Source: Lachnospiraceae bacterium
GTDB lineage: Bacteria; Bacillota; Clostridia; Lachnospirales; Lachnospiraceae
Length of the DNA stretch: 64,000 nt
Direction: 5' to 3'
Assembly: GCA_017503735.1 (NCBI GenBank)
Contig: JAFVSN010000007.1
Coordinates: 1 to 64,000, forward strand
Made by a program: the position numbers and the translations under genes. Below the pieces are notes generated by a model, which saw nothing but the letters and a program-made list of their open reading frames with translations, was not told the origin of the DNA and searched no databases. Shown one piece after another: positions 1-7,954 of this stretch. How positions within the stretch are numbered: position 1 is the first letter of the stretch; each line of letters starts with the position of its first letter.

Positions 1-128
1 CCTTGCCCCGGAAATCTAAAAAAGCACCGTCGCCATCTTCAAAGGGGATGTTGACAGTGCTTCTTTATATTTATCCAAAAGTTGTTTTCATGCAATATTG
101 TGTAAGCGTGGGCTGTGGTGTATTATCT

Positions 129-272
129 TTAACTAAGGGAAACTCCGGTTTCCCATTTGGATACCGCACCGATGGATACACCCATCTCGGTTGCAAGCTT
201 TTCCTGAGTCATGGAGTGACGTTTTCTCAGTTCTAAGATTCTTTTTCCTAAAATCATTAAGTTTTCTATCAT
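129..272 (-). pseudogene. Truncated XRE-family (HTH_3) regulator, 47 codons
   Basis: The minus strand has a strong GGAGGATCTT site and an ATG at 272. The 47-residue product is a near-complete lambda-repressor-like helix-turn-helix, with segments MTQEKLATEMGVS and GAVSKWETGVSLS, and then it stops. Homologues continue with PDI..LP.LA..FGVSIDEL, as the intact protein at 19503 does, so the last HTH helix and all of the C-terminal domain are missing. The remaining 128 bases to the window edge hold only a short unrelated open stretch without a start. I read it as a truncated or frameshifted remnant. It could still make a short DNA-binding peptide, since its start signals look intact. Confidence 0.6.
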
Positions 273-311
273 AAGATCCTCCGTTTGGTGTGTGATTGAT
301 TAACGAATATT

Positions 312-325
312 TTGTACATGTACAA
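312..325. promoter_or_regulatory. Perfect 14-bp palindrome TTGTACATGTACAA
   Basis: A perfect dyad lies 40 bases upstream of the truncated XRE gene. Read on the minus strand, its TTGTAC could act as the -35 box of that gene, 17 bases before TAATCA. It is probably the operator of the adjacent XRE protein (inference). The rest of 273-460 shows no gene. Confidence 0.45.
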
Positions 326-460
326 GCTTATTATAAAACCGAAGCGGTGAAATGTCCATGGAGGTGTAGGAGAAAGAGGGGAGAGAAATTTTCCTGCGGT
401 TCAAATTTTGTCCGTTTTTTTGATGCATAATGGATGAAAGAAAAAAGAAGGAGATAGTGC

Positions 461-513
461 GCTATATGTGCATTGTATTGACAAAGCGAGTTTGGATATA
501 CTATAATATAGCT
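461..513 (+). promoter_or_regulatory. Toxin-antitoxin promoter and flanking inverted repeat
   Basis: TTGACA (478-483) and TATAAT (502-507) are separated by 18 bases. The promoter is bracketed by GCTATAT (461-467) and ATATAGC (507-513), an inverted repeat that would suit autorepression by a ribbon-helix-helix antitoxin. The RelB start lies 22 bases after the -10 box, behind GAAAGGAG. Confidence 0.65.
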
Positions 514-529
514 GAAAGGAGTTGATTTT

Positions 530-817
530 ATGGCGACAACCAATGTAACGATGAGAATAGATACGAATGTAAAATCTCAATTACAAGAACTAATGGCTGA
601 TTTGGGGTTGGATTTGACTACTTATTTTACTATGGCGGCAAAGCAGGCGATTAGGGAACAGAGAATTCCGTTTGAAATATCAAGAGATCATTTTAATGCT
701 GAGACTTTAGAGGCTTTTAGAGAAGTGGAGGAAATAAAAAAGAACCCTTCTATGGTAAAGTCTTATAGCTGTTTTGGGGATTTATTAAAGGAGATTGAGG
801 ATGAATGTATAGAATAG
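530..817 (+). CDS. RelB/DinJ-family antitoxin
   Basis: This 95-residue protein begins MATTNVTMRIDTNVKSQ, the beta strand and first helix of the ribbon-helix-helix fold of RelB/DinJ antitoxins. The following LGLDLTTYFTMAAKQAI matches the second helix of that family. The C-terminal part (about residues 50-95) would wrap and neutralise the toxin. The gene overlaps the downstream YafQ-like toxin by 13 bases, the usual arrangement for translational coupling. By analogy with the family it should bind its own promoter, where an inverted repeat surrounds the -35/-10 boxes. The family call is secure; the exact subfamily name is not. Confidence 0.9.
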   Translation: MATTNVTMRIDTNVKSQLQELMADLGLDLTTYFTMAAKQAIREQRIPFEISRDHFNAETLEAFREVEEIKKNPSMVKSYSCFGDLLKEIEDECIE

Positions 818-1077
818 TTGCCACCGGTAAATTTAAGAAGGATTTAAAATTGATTATAAAACGCGGCTATAATATGAAACTGATGGACGAGGTTGTTACA
901 ATGCTTTCGAATGGAGAGAAGCTGCCGGAGAAAAACAAGGACCATGCTTTAGTCGGAAACTATGTCGGCAAGAGAGAATGTCATATCACTCCGGACTGGC
1001 TTTTGATTTATGAGATAGACAATGGCGAACTGATTTTGTATTTGACAAGAACAGGGAGCCACAGCGATTTGTTTTAG
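805..1077 (+). CDS. YafQ-family mRNA interferase toxin
   Basis: This 90-residue RelE-superfamily toxin has the residue pattern of YafQ, a ribosome-dependent endoribonuclease. Visible are H47, H60 and D64 in HITPDWLLIY, and the C-terminal TRTGSHSDLF with H86 and F90, which correspond to the catalytic set described for E. coli YafQ. Its length is normal and no key residue is missing, so it is probably active. It overlaps the antitoxin gene by 13 bases. Only 11 bases separate its stop from the ATG of rarA, and there is no terminator between them, so the toxin-antitoxin promoter very likely also transcribes rarA. Confidence 0.92.
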   Translation: MYRIVATGKFKKDLKLIIKRGYNMKLMDEVVTMLSNGEKLPEKNKDHALVGNYVGKRECHITPDWLLIYEIDNGELILYLTRTGSHSDLF

Positions 1078-1088
1078 GAGGAATAGGC

Positions 1089-2420
1089 ATGGACCTGTTT
1101 GAATATATGCGGGCGGAGACGTCAAAAAAAGAGTCCCCGCTGGCTGCAAGATTAAGACCGCGCACCTTAGAGGAAGTGGTGGGACAGGAGCATATTTTGG
1201 GCGAAGGAAAGCTTCTTTCCAGAGCCATTAAAGCGGATAAGCTGGGTTCCGTGATTTTTTACGGACCGCCGGGGACCGGTAAGACAACGCTTGCTCAGGT
1301 GATTGCCCATACCACCAGCTCCGAATTTACTCAGCTCAATGCTACGGTAGCGGGTAAAAAGGACATGGAAGAGGTTATTGCGAAAGCGAAAGAGACCCTT
1401 GGCATGTACGGAAAGAAAACCATTTTGTTTGTAGACGAGATTCATCGTTTTAATAAGAGTCAGCAGGACTATTTGCTTCCTTTTGTAGAGGACGGCACGG
1501 TGTCCTTAATCGGTGCCACCACGGAGAATCCGTACTTTGAGGTAAACGGAGCACTCATTTCCCGGTCTGTGATTTTTGAGTTAAAACCGCTGTCCAAGGA
1601 AAATGTAGAAAAGCTTTTATACCGTGCCATCGAAGATACGGAGCGCGGTTTAGGGGCTTATAAGGCAGTGGCGGAACCGGAGGCAATTTCCTTCCTGGCA
1701 GATGTGGCAAACGGTGACGGACGAACGGCCCTGAATGCCATTGAGCTTGGTGTGCTGACCACGGAGCGTAGCGCAGACGGTTTGATACATATTACGAGAG
1801 ATGTGGCGGCGGACTGCATTCAGAAGCGTGTGCTTCGGTATGACAAGGACGGCGACAATCATTACGACAATATTTCCGCTTTTATTAAGAGTATGCGGGG
1901 CTCTGACCCGGATGCGGCGGTATATTATCTGGCAAAGATGCTTTATGCAGGTGAGGAACCGGCTTTTATCGCACGGCGGATTATGATTTGTGCGGCGGAG
2001 GATGTGTCCAACGCGGACCCGCAGGCTTTGGTGGTGGCAGTAAATGCATCCTTGGCAGCGGAGCGACTCGGTATGCCGGAGGCACAGATTGTACTGGCTC
2101 AGGCAGCAGCCTATGTAGCCTGTGCACCGAAGAGCAATTCGGCAGTGACAGCCATCGGAAAGGCTATGGATTATGTGGCAAACCATAAAACAGCACCGGT
2201 TCCGGTACATTTGATGGATTCTCACTATAAAGGCGCGGCAAAGTTAAACCACGGCATTGGTTACAAATATGCTCATGCTTATCCGAATCATTATGTGGAG
2301 CAACAGTATTTGCCGGATGGTGTGGTAGGAGAGAAGTTCTACGAGCCGTCGGAACAGGGCTACGAAAAGACTCAGAAGGAATGGTTGGCGTTTCTTAAGG
2401 ACGATCAAAATCGGGAGTAA
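1089..2420 (+). CDS. rarA: Replication-associated recombination protein A (RarA/MgsA)
   Basis: A 443-residue AAA+ ATPase of the RarA/Mgs1/WRNIP1 family, which acts at stalled replication forks. Walker A is GPPGTGKTT (about residues 59-67), Walker B is ILFVDEIHRF (112-121) and sensor 1 is GATTENP (142-148). The C-terminal half has the family's helical oligomerisation region, ending in YKYAHAYPNHYVEQQYLP, typical of RarA. Length is normal. The ribosome binding site AGGAGGAATAGGC lies just after the toxin stop codon. The unusual point is its placement as third gene of a RelB/YafQ operon. Confidence 0.95.
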   Translation: MDLFEYMRAETSKKESPLAARLRPRTLEEVVGQEHILGEGKLLSRAIKADKLGSVIFYGPPGTGKTTLAQVIAHTTSSEFTQLNATVAGKKDMEEVIAKAKETLGMYGKKTILFVDEIHRFNKSQQDYLLPFVEDGTVSLIGATTENPYFEVNGALISRSVIFELKPLSKENVEKLLYRAIEDTERGLGAYKAVAEPEAISFLADVANGDGRTALNAIELGVLTTERSADGLIHITRDVAADCIQKRVLRYDKDGDNHYDNISAFIKSMRGSDPDAAVYYLAKMLYAGEEPAFIARRIMICAAEDVSNADPQALVVAVNASLAAERLGMPEAQIVLAQAAAYVACAPKSNSAVTAIGKAMDYVANHKTAPVPVHLMDSHYKGAAKLNHGIGYKYAHAYPNHYVEQQYLPDGVVGEKFYEPSEQGYEKTQKEWLAFLKDDQNRE

Positions 2421-2492
2421 AAAATGAATAGCGTCGGAGAATGTGCGTTGCTTCGACGGAGAAGTGATAGTATGAAAAGGAGAGTTCAAAGT

Positions 2493-2885
2493 ATGAAAAA
2501 GAAAGTGACGTTTAAGCAGATTTTTGCGGCGATCGGTTTGTTACTGTTGGTAGGAATGTATGTGGTAAGTATTGTATTTGCATGTCTGGCAAAACCGGGA
2601 GCAGAGGGCATGTTTATGGCCAGCGTTGTGGCAACGGTAATCATTCCGATTGTGTTGTACATTTTTATCGCACTGGATAAGTGGGTAAAACAAAATGCAT
2701 CGGAGGGAATGTCCTTAAAGGAACTGCGCCAGTATAACAAGCGTATCAAGAACGGTGAAGATCCGGAGAAAGTGGCAAAGGAAATTGAGGAGAAGTACGG
2801 GATAGAGGAAGCGGATGAAGATAATGACGCGGAAGACGACGTTGAAGATGTAGAAGATTTCGATGAGGAAAGCGAAGAAGAGTGA
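2493..2885 (+). CDS. Small membrane protein with acidic C-terminal tail, unknown function
   Basis: The ATG at 2493 is preferred because AAGGAG lies 10 bases upstream; in-frame ATGs at 2424 and 2472 would only extend the product by 23 or 7 residues. The 130-residue product has two hydrophobic segments (about 9-33 and 39-62). A basic amphipathic stretch with LKELRQYNKRIKNGEDPEKV follows, and the last 25 residues are almost only Asp and Glu. I do not recognise a named domain. It probably sits in the cytoplasmic membrane with the acidic tail inside. It follows rarA by 72 bases and may share its transcript. Confidence 0.7.
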   Translation: MKKKVTFKQIFAAIGLLLLVGMYVVSIVFACLAKPGAEGMFMASVVATVIIPIVLYIFIALDKWVKQNASEGMSLKELRQYNKRIKNGEDPEKVAKEIEEKYGIEEADEDNDAEDDVEDVEDFDEESEEE

Positions 2886-2891
2886 AGAGAA

Positions 2892-3536
2892 ATGAATAAG
2901 TTGATAGAAGAAGCAAACGCTCTTTTACAAGGACAGGACTTTTCTTATGGAATTTGCGGAGGCTTTGCTTTGGATTTGTTTTTAGGGTATGAAAGCAGAG
3001 TGCATGGAGATATTGATATTTTGGCCTTTTGGGAGGATAGAGAGACCATTATTACCTATATGCAATCCAAAGGATTTCTTGTTTATGAGATGCTGGGGGG
3101 CGGTAAAGTACACCGTATTACGGATATCCAAGCGCAGGAAAAATTGCAAAAGAATATTTTCTGTTGTACCGAAGATTGCGAGTTGGTGCGTTTGTATGAT
3201 ACGGAAGAACAAGATGTTTATTGGTTTAATTTTCAGCATACAGGACTGTTAAAACTCAATTATATCGAGTTTTTGTTTAATGAAAAAACGGAAGATGAGT
3301 TTGTTTATGTCAGAGACAATCGAGTGAAGCGTAAGTTAGAGAAAGTAATATTAGAAAAGGATGGTATACCGTATTTAGCACCGGAACTTTGCTTGTTGTT
3401 TAAATCTACCGATATTGAAAGAGAAGGGTATCAGCAAGACTTTGAATTGACGGTAGAGAAATTGGACGAGGAGCAAAAGACATGGTTTCAGGAAACTATG
3501 GAGAAACTGTATCCGGAAGGACATAAGTGGAAGTGA
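2892..3536 (+). CDS. Nucleotidyltransferase-superfamily protein
   Basis: This 214-residue protein shows ICGGFALDLFLGYESRVHGDIDI near residues 21-43. That is the GG(F/W)AxD...H.DIDI signature of the Pol-beta-like nucleotidyltransferase fold, close to aminoglycoside nucleotidyltransferase-like proteins (LinB/ANT(2'') type). The metal-binding acidic pair is D40 and D42. A substrate cannot be named from sequence, and a resistance role is only a possibility. The gene begins 6 bases after the previous stop, suggesting cotranscription. A strong promoter for the metG leader starts 20 bases downstream. Confidence 0.75.
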   Translation: MNKLIEEANALLQGQDFSYGICGGFALDLFLGYESRVHGDIDILAFWEDRETIITYMQSKGFLVYEMLGGGKVHRITDIQAQEKLQKNIFCCTEDCELVRLYDTEEQDVYWFNFQHTGLLKLNYIEFLFNEKTEDEFVYVRDNRVKRKLEKVILEKDGIPYLAPELCLLFKSTDIEREGYQQDFELTVEKLDEEQKTWFQETMEKLYPEGHKWK

Positions 3537-3556
3537 AAAAAAGTTTGAAAATATGA

Positions 3557-3585
3557 TTGACAAAAGAAAAGAGTAGTTGTATAAT
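3557..3585 (+). promoter_or_regulatory. Sigma-A promoter of the metG T-box leader
   Basis: TTGACA (3557-3562), a 17-base spacer and TATAAT (3580-3585) form a consensus promoter about 420 bases upstream of metG. Confidence 0.85.
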
Positions 3586-3591
3586 CAACGA

Positions 3592-3893
3592 AAATATTGA
3601 AAAAGGCTAGGAAGAGAAAAGTAAGTAGTTAGATATGTTACAGAGAGTCTGATACGGTGAGAACAGGCACAGAAGGAACTACCGAAAATGGTCTCGGAGC
3701 TGCGTACCGAAGCACTTTTGCCAAGGCTACGACGGGTGCACCCGTTACAGTGATATACTATCGATGAATCATTTCTCATCCGTAGTTGATAAGGCCTATA
3801 CCGTGAGGTGTAGGTGAATTTGGGGTGGTAACACGAAGCCGTTGCTCTCGTCCCTGAAAAAGAAATTTTTCAGAGAGGAGGGCATTTTTTTTA
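3592..3893 (+). ncRNA. T-box leader, methionine specifier
   Basis: The leader between the promoter and metG carries a T-box core GGGTGGTAACACG at about 3822-3834. An intrinsic terminator follows, with arms CTGAAAAA and TTTTTCAG and a run of eight T residues (about 3845-3893). Aligning this leader with the Phe T-box at 7.5 kb on the shared GAGCTG element places the specifier at 3688-3690, which is ATG. Uncharged initiator or elongator tRNA-Met would therefore stabilise the antiterminator and switch on metG. The core is less standard than GGGTGGTACCGCG (AACACG in place of ACCGCG) but clear. Confidence 0.88.
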
Positions 3894-4002
3894 TTGCATT
3901 TTATAGCAAAGGATAGCGGAAAGAAACATCCTTTGTGCGAAGCGTAGTGTCTTAGGACACAGAAAAACCAGTTATCACACAAAAAGAAATGAGGTAGATT
4001 GT

Positions 4003-5640
4003 ATGAAGAAAGTTTTAATCGGAGGAGCATGGCCGTATGCAAACGGATCGTTGCATATCGGTCACATTGCAGGTTTGTTACCTGGAGATGTATTAGCAAG
4101 ATATCATAGAGCCATCGGTGACGATGTGTATTTTGTATCGGGAAGTGATTGTTACGGAACACCTGTGGCAATTCGTGCAAAACAGGAAAAGAGGACGCCG
4201 CAGGAAATCAGTGATTATTATCACGAAGAGTTTGCAGAATGCTTCGAAAAGCTTGGTTTTAGCTATGATGTATATTCAAAAACATCCGCGAACGAGCATA
4301 AAGAGTTTGTGAGAGGATTTCACAGGAAGCTATATGAAAGTAAGCATGTATACGAAAAAGAAGCTCCACAAGCATACTGTGAAAGTTGCAATACCTTTTT
4401 GGCAGACCGATTTATCTTGGGAAAATGTCCGAAATGCGGAGCGGATACAAGAGGAGACCAGTGTGACGCATGCGGTACTGTTCCGGAACCGGAGAATCTG
4501 TTGGAACCGATTTGTGCGGTATGCAGAAAGCCGATTACCTTTAAGAACTCAAAGCATTTATATATTGCAATTTCGGAACTTACCGAGGAACTAAAGGAAC
4601 TGGTGGATACACATCCTGCGTGGCGAAAAAATGCCATTGCGTTTACCAATCGATATATCGAGGATGGATTGCGGGACCGCGCTCTTACCAGAGATTTGGA
4701 ATGGGGAATCGAGGTTCCGAAAGAAGGTTACGAGAACAAAACAATTTATATCTGGGCGGAAAATGTATTAGGATATTTGTCTGCAAGCAAAGTGGCAGCT
4801 GAGGCAAAGGGTACGGACTTTAAGGAACTTTGGGGAAGTGATGCAACGCATTATTATGTGCACGGAAAGGATAATATACCGTTTCATACCATTATTTTGC
4901 CGGCCCTTTTGTTTGGAAACGGTGAAGCATGGCATTTGCCGGACCGCATTATTTCAAGCGAGTATTTGACCCTGGAAGGACGGAAAATTTCTACAAGTCA
5001 CAACTATGCGATTTGGATAAAAGATCTACTGGACAAATACGAAACGGATTCCATTCGGTATTTCTTTTTGGCAAACGGACCGGAGAAAAAGGATGCCGAT
5101 TTTTCCTGGAGAGAATATGTGAACAGTCATAACGGAGAATTGCTGGGAGCATACGGAAACTTTATTAATCGTTCGCTGACATTTATTGCAAAATACTTTG
5201 ATGGGATTGTACCGGAGGGAGTTTTGAGTCCGGAGATAGAAGGGAGACTGGATGTTCTGTATACTTCCGTAGGAACGAAGATAGAGAGCGGAGCGTTTAA
5301 GGATGCCATTGATGAGATATTCGAGTTTGTAAGATTTTCCAATAAATTCTTTGACACAGAACAGCCTTGGACCACAAGAACCACGGATATAGCGGCGTGC
5401 GGAAACACTCTGTACCAGTGCGTTCAGATCATTGCGAATCTGGCAGTGCTCTTGGCACCGTTTTTACCGTTTTCTTCCGAGAAGGTGTGCGGATGGCTGG
5501 GAATCGACAGTACGTGGGAAAGAAAAGCGGTAGCGAACGGGTATGAATTGCCGGAGGTGGAGATTTTGTTCCAAAGAATCGATAAAAAGGTGATCGAGGA
5601 GGAAACGGAGAAGCTTAGGCAGATTGGAGTTGAGGGATAG
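4003..5640 (+). CDS. metG: Methionyl-tRNA synthetase
   Basis: A 545-residue class I aminoacyl-tRNA synthetase that charges tRNA-Met. The HIGH motif is at 18-21 (SLHIGH) and KISTS near 328-332. Between them the connective-peptide domain carries a four-knuckle zinc region, with CESC at 126-129, CPKC near 142-145 and CDAC near 154-157. The anticodon-binding helical domain follows, with PFLPFSSEK near its end. The protein stops there and lacks the C-terminal tRNA-binding (EMAP II-like) extension found in some MetG proteins. The start is supported by AATGAGGTAGATTGT before the ATG. Expression is controlled by the Met T-box upstream. Confidence 0.97.
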   Translation: MKKVLIGGAWPYANGSLHIGHIAGLLPGDVLARYHRAIGDDVYFVSGSDCYGTPVAIRAKQEKRTPQEISDYYHEEFAECFEKLGFSYDVYSKTSANEHKEFVRGFHRKLYESKHVYEKEAPQAYCESCNTFLADRFILGKCPKCGADTRGDQCDACGTVPEPENLLEPICAVCRKPITFKNSKHLYIAISELTEELKELVDTHPAWRKNAIAFTNRYIEDGLRDRALTRDLEWGIEVPKEGYENKTIYIWAENVLGYLSASKVAAEAKGTDFKELWGSDATHYYVHGKDNIPFHTIILPALLFGNGEAWHLPDRIISSEYLTLEGRKISTSHNYAIWIKDLLDKYETDSIRYFFLANGPEKKDADFSWREYVNSHNGELLGAYGNFINRSLTFIAKYFDGIVPEGVLSPEIEGRLDVLYTSVGTKIESGAFKDAIDEIFEFVRFSNKFFDTEQPWTTRTTDIAACGNTLYQCVQIIANLAVLLAPFLPFSSEKVCGWLGIDSTWERKAVANGYELPEVEILFQRIDKKVIEEETEKLRQIGVEG

Positions 5641-5644
5641 CCTT

Positions 5645-5757
5645 TGAAAAAAGGGACTTGCAAACACAAGTCCCAATAATGTCAACACTTCCATTGTATC
5701 CATGGGCGTCGTCTTCGTTTTACTTCGGTCCGTGCTAAACGGATGTCCACTGGACAT
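5645..5757 (-). other. Minus-strand short ORF (MDTMEVLTLLGL...) with hairpin; possible small-peptide remnant
   Basis: On the minus strand a GGAGGGTG site precedes a reading frame containing TKTTPMDTMEVLTLLGLVF. Within this frame lies a stem-loop GGGACTTG/CAAGTCCC (5653-5674) followed on the minus strand by six T residues, so a minus-strand transcript would end inside the frame. From memory, MDTMEVLTLL-type starts occur in short hydrophobic peptides of Lachnospiraceae; this could not be checked. The hydrophobic stretch is cut short here and the frame runs into the metG end, so I treat it as a remnant. Upstream, GGATGTCCA-C-TGGACATCC (5742-5760) is a perfect 9-bp dyad. Confidence 0.3.
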
Positions 5758-5953
5758 CCAGCACCCTCCTTCGTGCAGACTAGAGGGCGTTTCATCGGAT
5801 TATATGGAGTTAAGGAAAAGGCATTTGGAGATATTAAATGGTTTGAAGGACAGATATGAGGAGTGTAAAAACTGAAGATACAGGAGGACTGTAGAATAGC
5901 CAGAATAAGTGAGGATGACTATGTCGCATTGCTGGATAAAGAGTAAAGAGTAG
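5758..5953. other. Intergenic stretch with no supported gene
   Basis: No full ORF with start signals is present. Short open stretches include one ending RISEDDYVALLDKE before the stop at 5943-5945, which looks like the tail of a lost gene. I could not identify it. Confidence 0.4.
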
Positions 5954-5985
5954 CCCCCTGTTTTGATAGACAGGGGGCCTTTTTT
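5954..5985 (+). terminator. Intrinsic terminator
   Basis: CCCCCTG (5954-5960), a 10-base loop, CAGGGGG (5971-5977) and a tail ending in six T residues. It faces plus-strand transcription coming from metG and stands just downstream of the minus-strand CorC-like gene. Confidence 0.8.
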
Positions 5986-5991
5986 GAGTTA

Positions 5992-7272
5992 TTACTCTTC
6001 TTCTTCCGTTTCCTCCGGCTCATAGTCCGGGTCCACCTTGATATGCACTTTATCAATACGATTCTTATCCACCTGGGCTACTGTGTAGGTAACGCCCTTG
6101 TCGGTAAGGGTTTCACCCTCGGTCGGAAGGTGGTCCAATAAAAAGATCACGTGTCCCGCAATAGAGTCGTAATCCTCGGAGGCAAGGGAAAGTCCCAGTG
6201 CTTCGTTGATTTCGTCCAGTTTTGCGGCACCGTCTGCCAGATACTCGTTCTCACCGACAGAGGTAATTACGTCTTCTTCGTCTTCGTCGTACTCGTCACG
6301 AATTTCTCCGACGATTTCTTCGATTAAGTCCTCCACGGTCACAAGACCGGCGGTAGCACCGTACTCGTCAAGGACGATGGCCAGTGCAATGGATTCCTTT
6401 CTCATTTCCCGGAGAAGCTCGGAAGTCTTTTTATATTCATAGGTGAAATACGGTTCCCGTAAAAAGTCTTCGATACGGAAGTCTTCTTTGGAGCCTTTGT
6501 AGAAGAAAATATCTTTTAAGTTTACGATACCCACCACGTTGTCTCTGGTTTCGTGATACACCGGAAGACGGGTATACATGTTTTCTTCAAAAGCGGCCAC
6601 AAGTTCGTCAAAGTTTACGGTATCTTCCACAAAGTCCATATCGATACGCGGAACCATAATGTCTCTTGCAAGAGAATCACCGAAATCTACTACGTTGTTA
6701 ATCATTTCCCGTTCTTCGCTTTCGATGACACCCTCTTCATGACTCACATCAACGATGGTGAGAAGCTCGTTTTCCGTCATGGCTGCAACCTTTTTGCTTG
6801 GGTCGATGCGGAAAATCCATAAAAGGCCCTGTGAAACTTTGTTCAACAAAAAGATGACCGGCGTAAGGATTCTGGTTAAAAACAGAATCGGCGGGGCATA
6901 AATCAGAGAAAGCTTTTCGTTGTAAATGGTTGCCAGTGTTTTCGGGGTGATTTCGCCGAAAATTAAAATAAGAACGGTAAGAATACCGGTTGCAACACCT
7001 GCAGGAATCGAGTGGAATTGTTCGATTACAAGGGCAGTCGTAAGGGAGGATGCCGAAAGGTTGACGATATTGTTACCAATCAAAATGGCACTTATCATCT
7101 TAGAAGGGTCCTCGATAAGCTTTGCAACGGTTTTAGCACTGCGTCTGCCTTCCTCCGCAAGACTTCGGATACGAATCTTGTTTACGGTGGTCAGGGCAGT
7201 TTCCGCAGAAGAGAATAGTGCGGAAAGCACTAAAAGAATAATGAGCACGATTATCTGTGCCGTGGGGTCCAA
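5992..7272 (-). CDS. CorC/HlyC-family (CNNM, DUF21) membrane protein with CBS domains
   Basis: This 426-residue protein has the four-part layout of the CNNM/CorC group, which is linked to magnesium or cobalt transport. An N-terminal DUF21 transmembrane region (about 1-190) begins with ALFSSAETALTTVNKIRI. Two CBS domains (about 205-325) include DIMVPRIDMDFV and LDEYGATAGLVTVEDLIEEIVGEI. A CorC_HlyC transporter-associated domain (about 340-415) follows, with a Glu-rich end. It is probably a cytoplasmic-membrane divalent-cation exporter or sensor. It stands alone on the minus strand between metG and the pheST leader. The haemolysin annotation seen for relatives is historical. Confidence 0.93.
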   Translation of the reverse strand: MDPTAQIIVLIILLVLSALFSSAETALTTVNKIRIRSLAEEGRRSAKTVAKLIEDPSKMISAILIGNNIVNLSASSLTTALVIEQFHSIPAGVATGILTVLILIFGEITPKTLATIYNEKLSLIYAPPILFLTRILTPVIFLLNKVSQGLLWIFRIDPSKKVAAMTENELLTIVDVSHEEGVIESEEREMINNVVDFGDSLARDIMVPRIDMDFVEDTVNFDELVAAFEENMYTRLPVYHETRDNVVGIVNLKDIFFYKGSKEDFRIEDFLREPYFTYEYKKTSELLREMRKESIALAIVLDEYGATAGLVTVEDLIEEIVGEIRDEYDEDEEDVITSVGENEYLADGAAKLDEINEALGLSLASEDYDSIAGHVIFLLDHLPTEGETLTDKGVTYTVAQVDKNRIDKVHIKVDPDYEPEETEEEE

Positions 7273-7430
7273 AAAAATCTCCTCCTTTATATGTATAGTA
7301 TTTTAATCATAACATGAATCGTAAAAAGTGTCAACAGTAGTCAAGAGAACTTAACAAGGGCAAGGCGGGGGGGCTGTCTTCCGGAATTTTGATGTTGGGA
7401 TAGTAAAAAGGGAGGAAATGAAAAAATTGC

Positions 7431-7459
7431 TTGACTTTTTTCACAAGATTCGGTATGAT
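7431..7459 (+). promoter_or_regulatory. Sigma-A promoter of the pheST T-box leader
   Basis: TTGACT (7431-7436), a 17-base spacer and TATGAT (7454-7459), about 495 bases before pheS. Confidence 0.8.
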
Positions 7460-7465
7460 GATTGC

Positions 7466-7770
7466 ATATTTGAAAGGCAATGAAGGTGTACAGTAGCGTT
7501 TCGTTTTCTGTCAGAGAGAGGGAGTCACCGGCTGAAAGCTTCCTTAAGTTCAAGCGAAATGTCGAATTTCCCACCGGAGCTGTTCGTGCCAAATTTGTAT
7601 ATTGTGTGAGATTTTGAAGGATGCTTTAGAATCTGATATGATGCAAAGAGTAGTTCGAAACGTTGTGCGCGTTAAGCAAATGAGAGTCCGGGCCGTAGGC
7701 TCGGGAAGATGGGTGGTACCGCGGATTTTATTTCGTCCCTTGCATGGAAACATGCGAGGGACTTTTTTTG
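7466..7770 (+). ncRNA. T-box leader, phenylalanine specifier
   Basis: The consensus T-box core GGGTGGTACCGCG lies at about 7711-7723. A terminator follows with arms GTCCCTTGCATG and CATGCGAGGGAC and seven T residues (7735-7769). Using the GAGCTG element at 7577-7582 as the fixed point, the specifier is TTC at 7568-7570 (Phe). Uncharged tRNA-Phe should relieve termination and raise pheST expression. Confidence 0.93.
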
Positions 7771-7954
7771 TAATTCGGTTTTAAAAGTCTATGTGTACTT
7801 TTGCGTGTGCTACGTTTGTGCATGAGCGAGAGCGGGTTCTCGTTGAAATATTTGGATTGTTTTTCCGAGGGTTACTACATCGTACACAGAGACTTAGAAA
7901 CCGAATACAAAAAAGAAAGTCTTGCAGAATTTATTCAAGAAAGGACGAAAAACG

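Noticed and set aside
3-236. 77-residue plus-strand ORF at the window start
   Set aside because: It is antisense to the truncated XRE gene, has no ribosome binding site and no recognisable sequence.
5870-5945. Short open stretch ending RISEDDYVALLDKE
   Set aside because: It has no start codon in frame after an upstream stop and cannot be assigned; at most a fragment.
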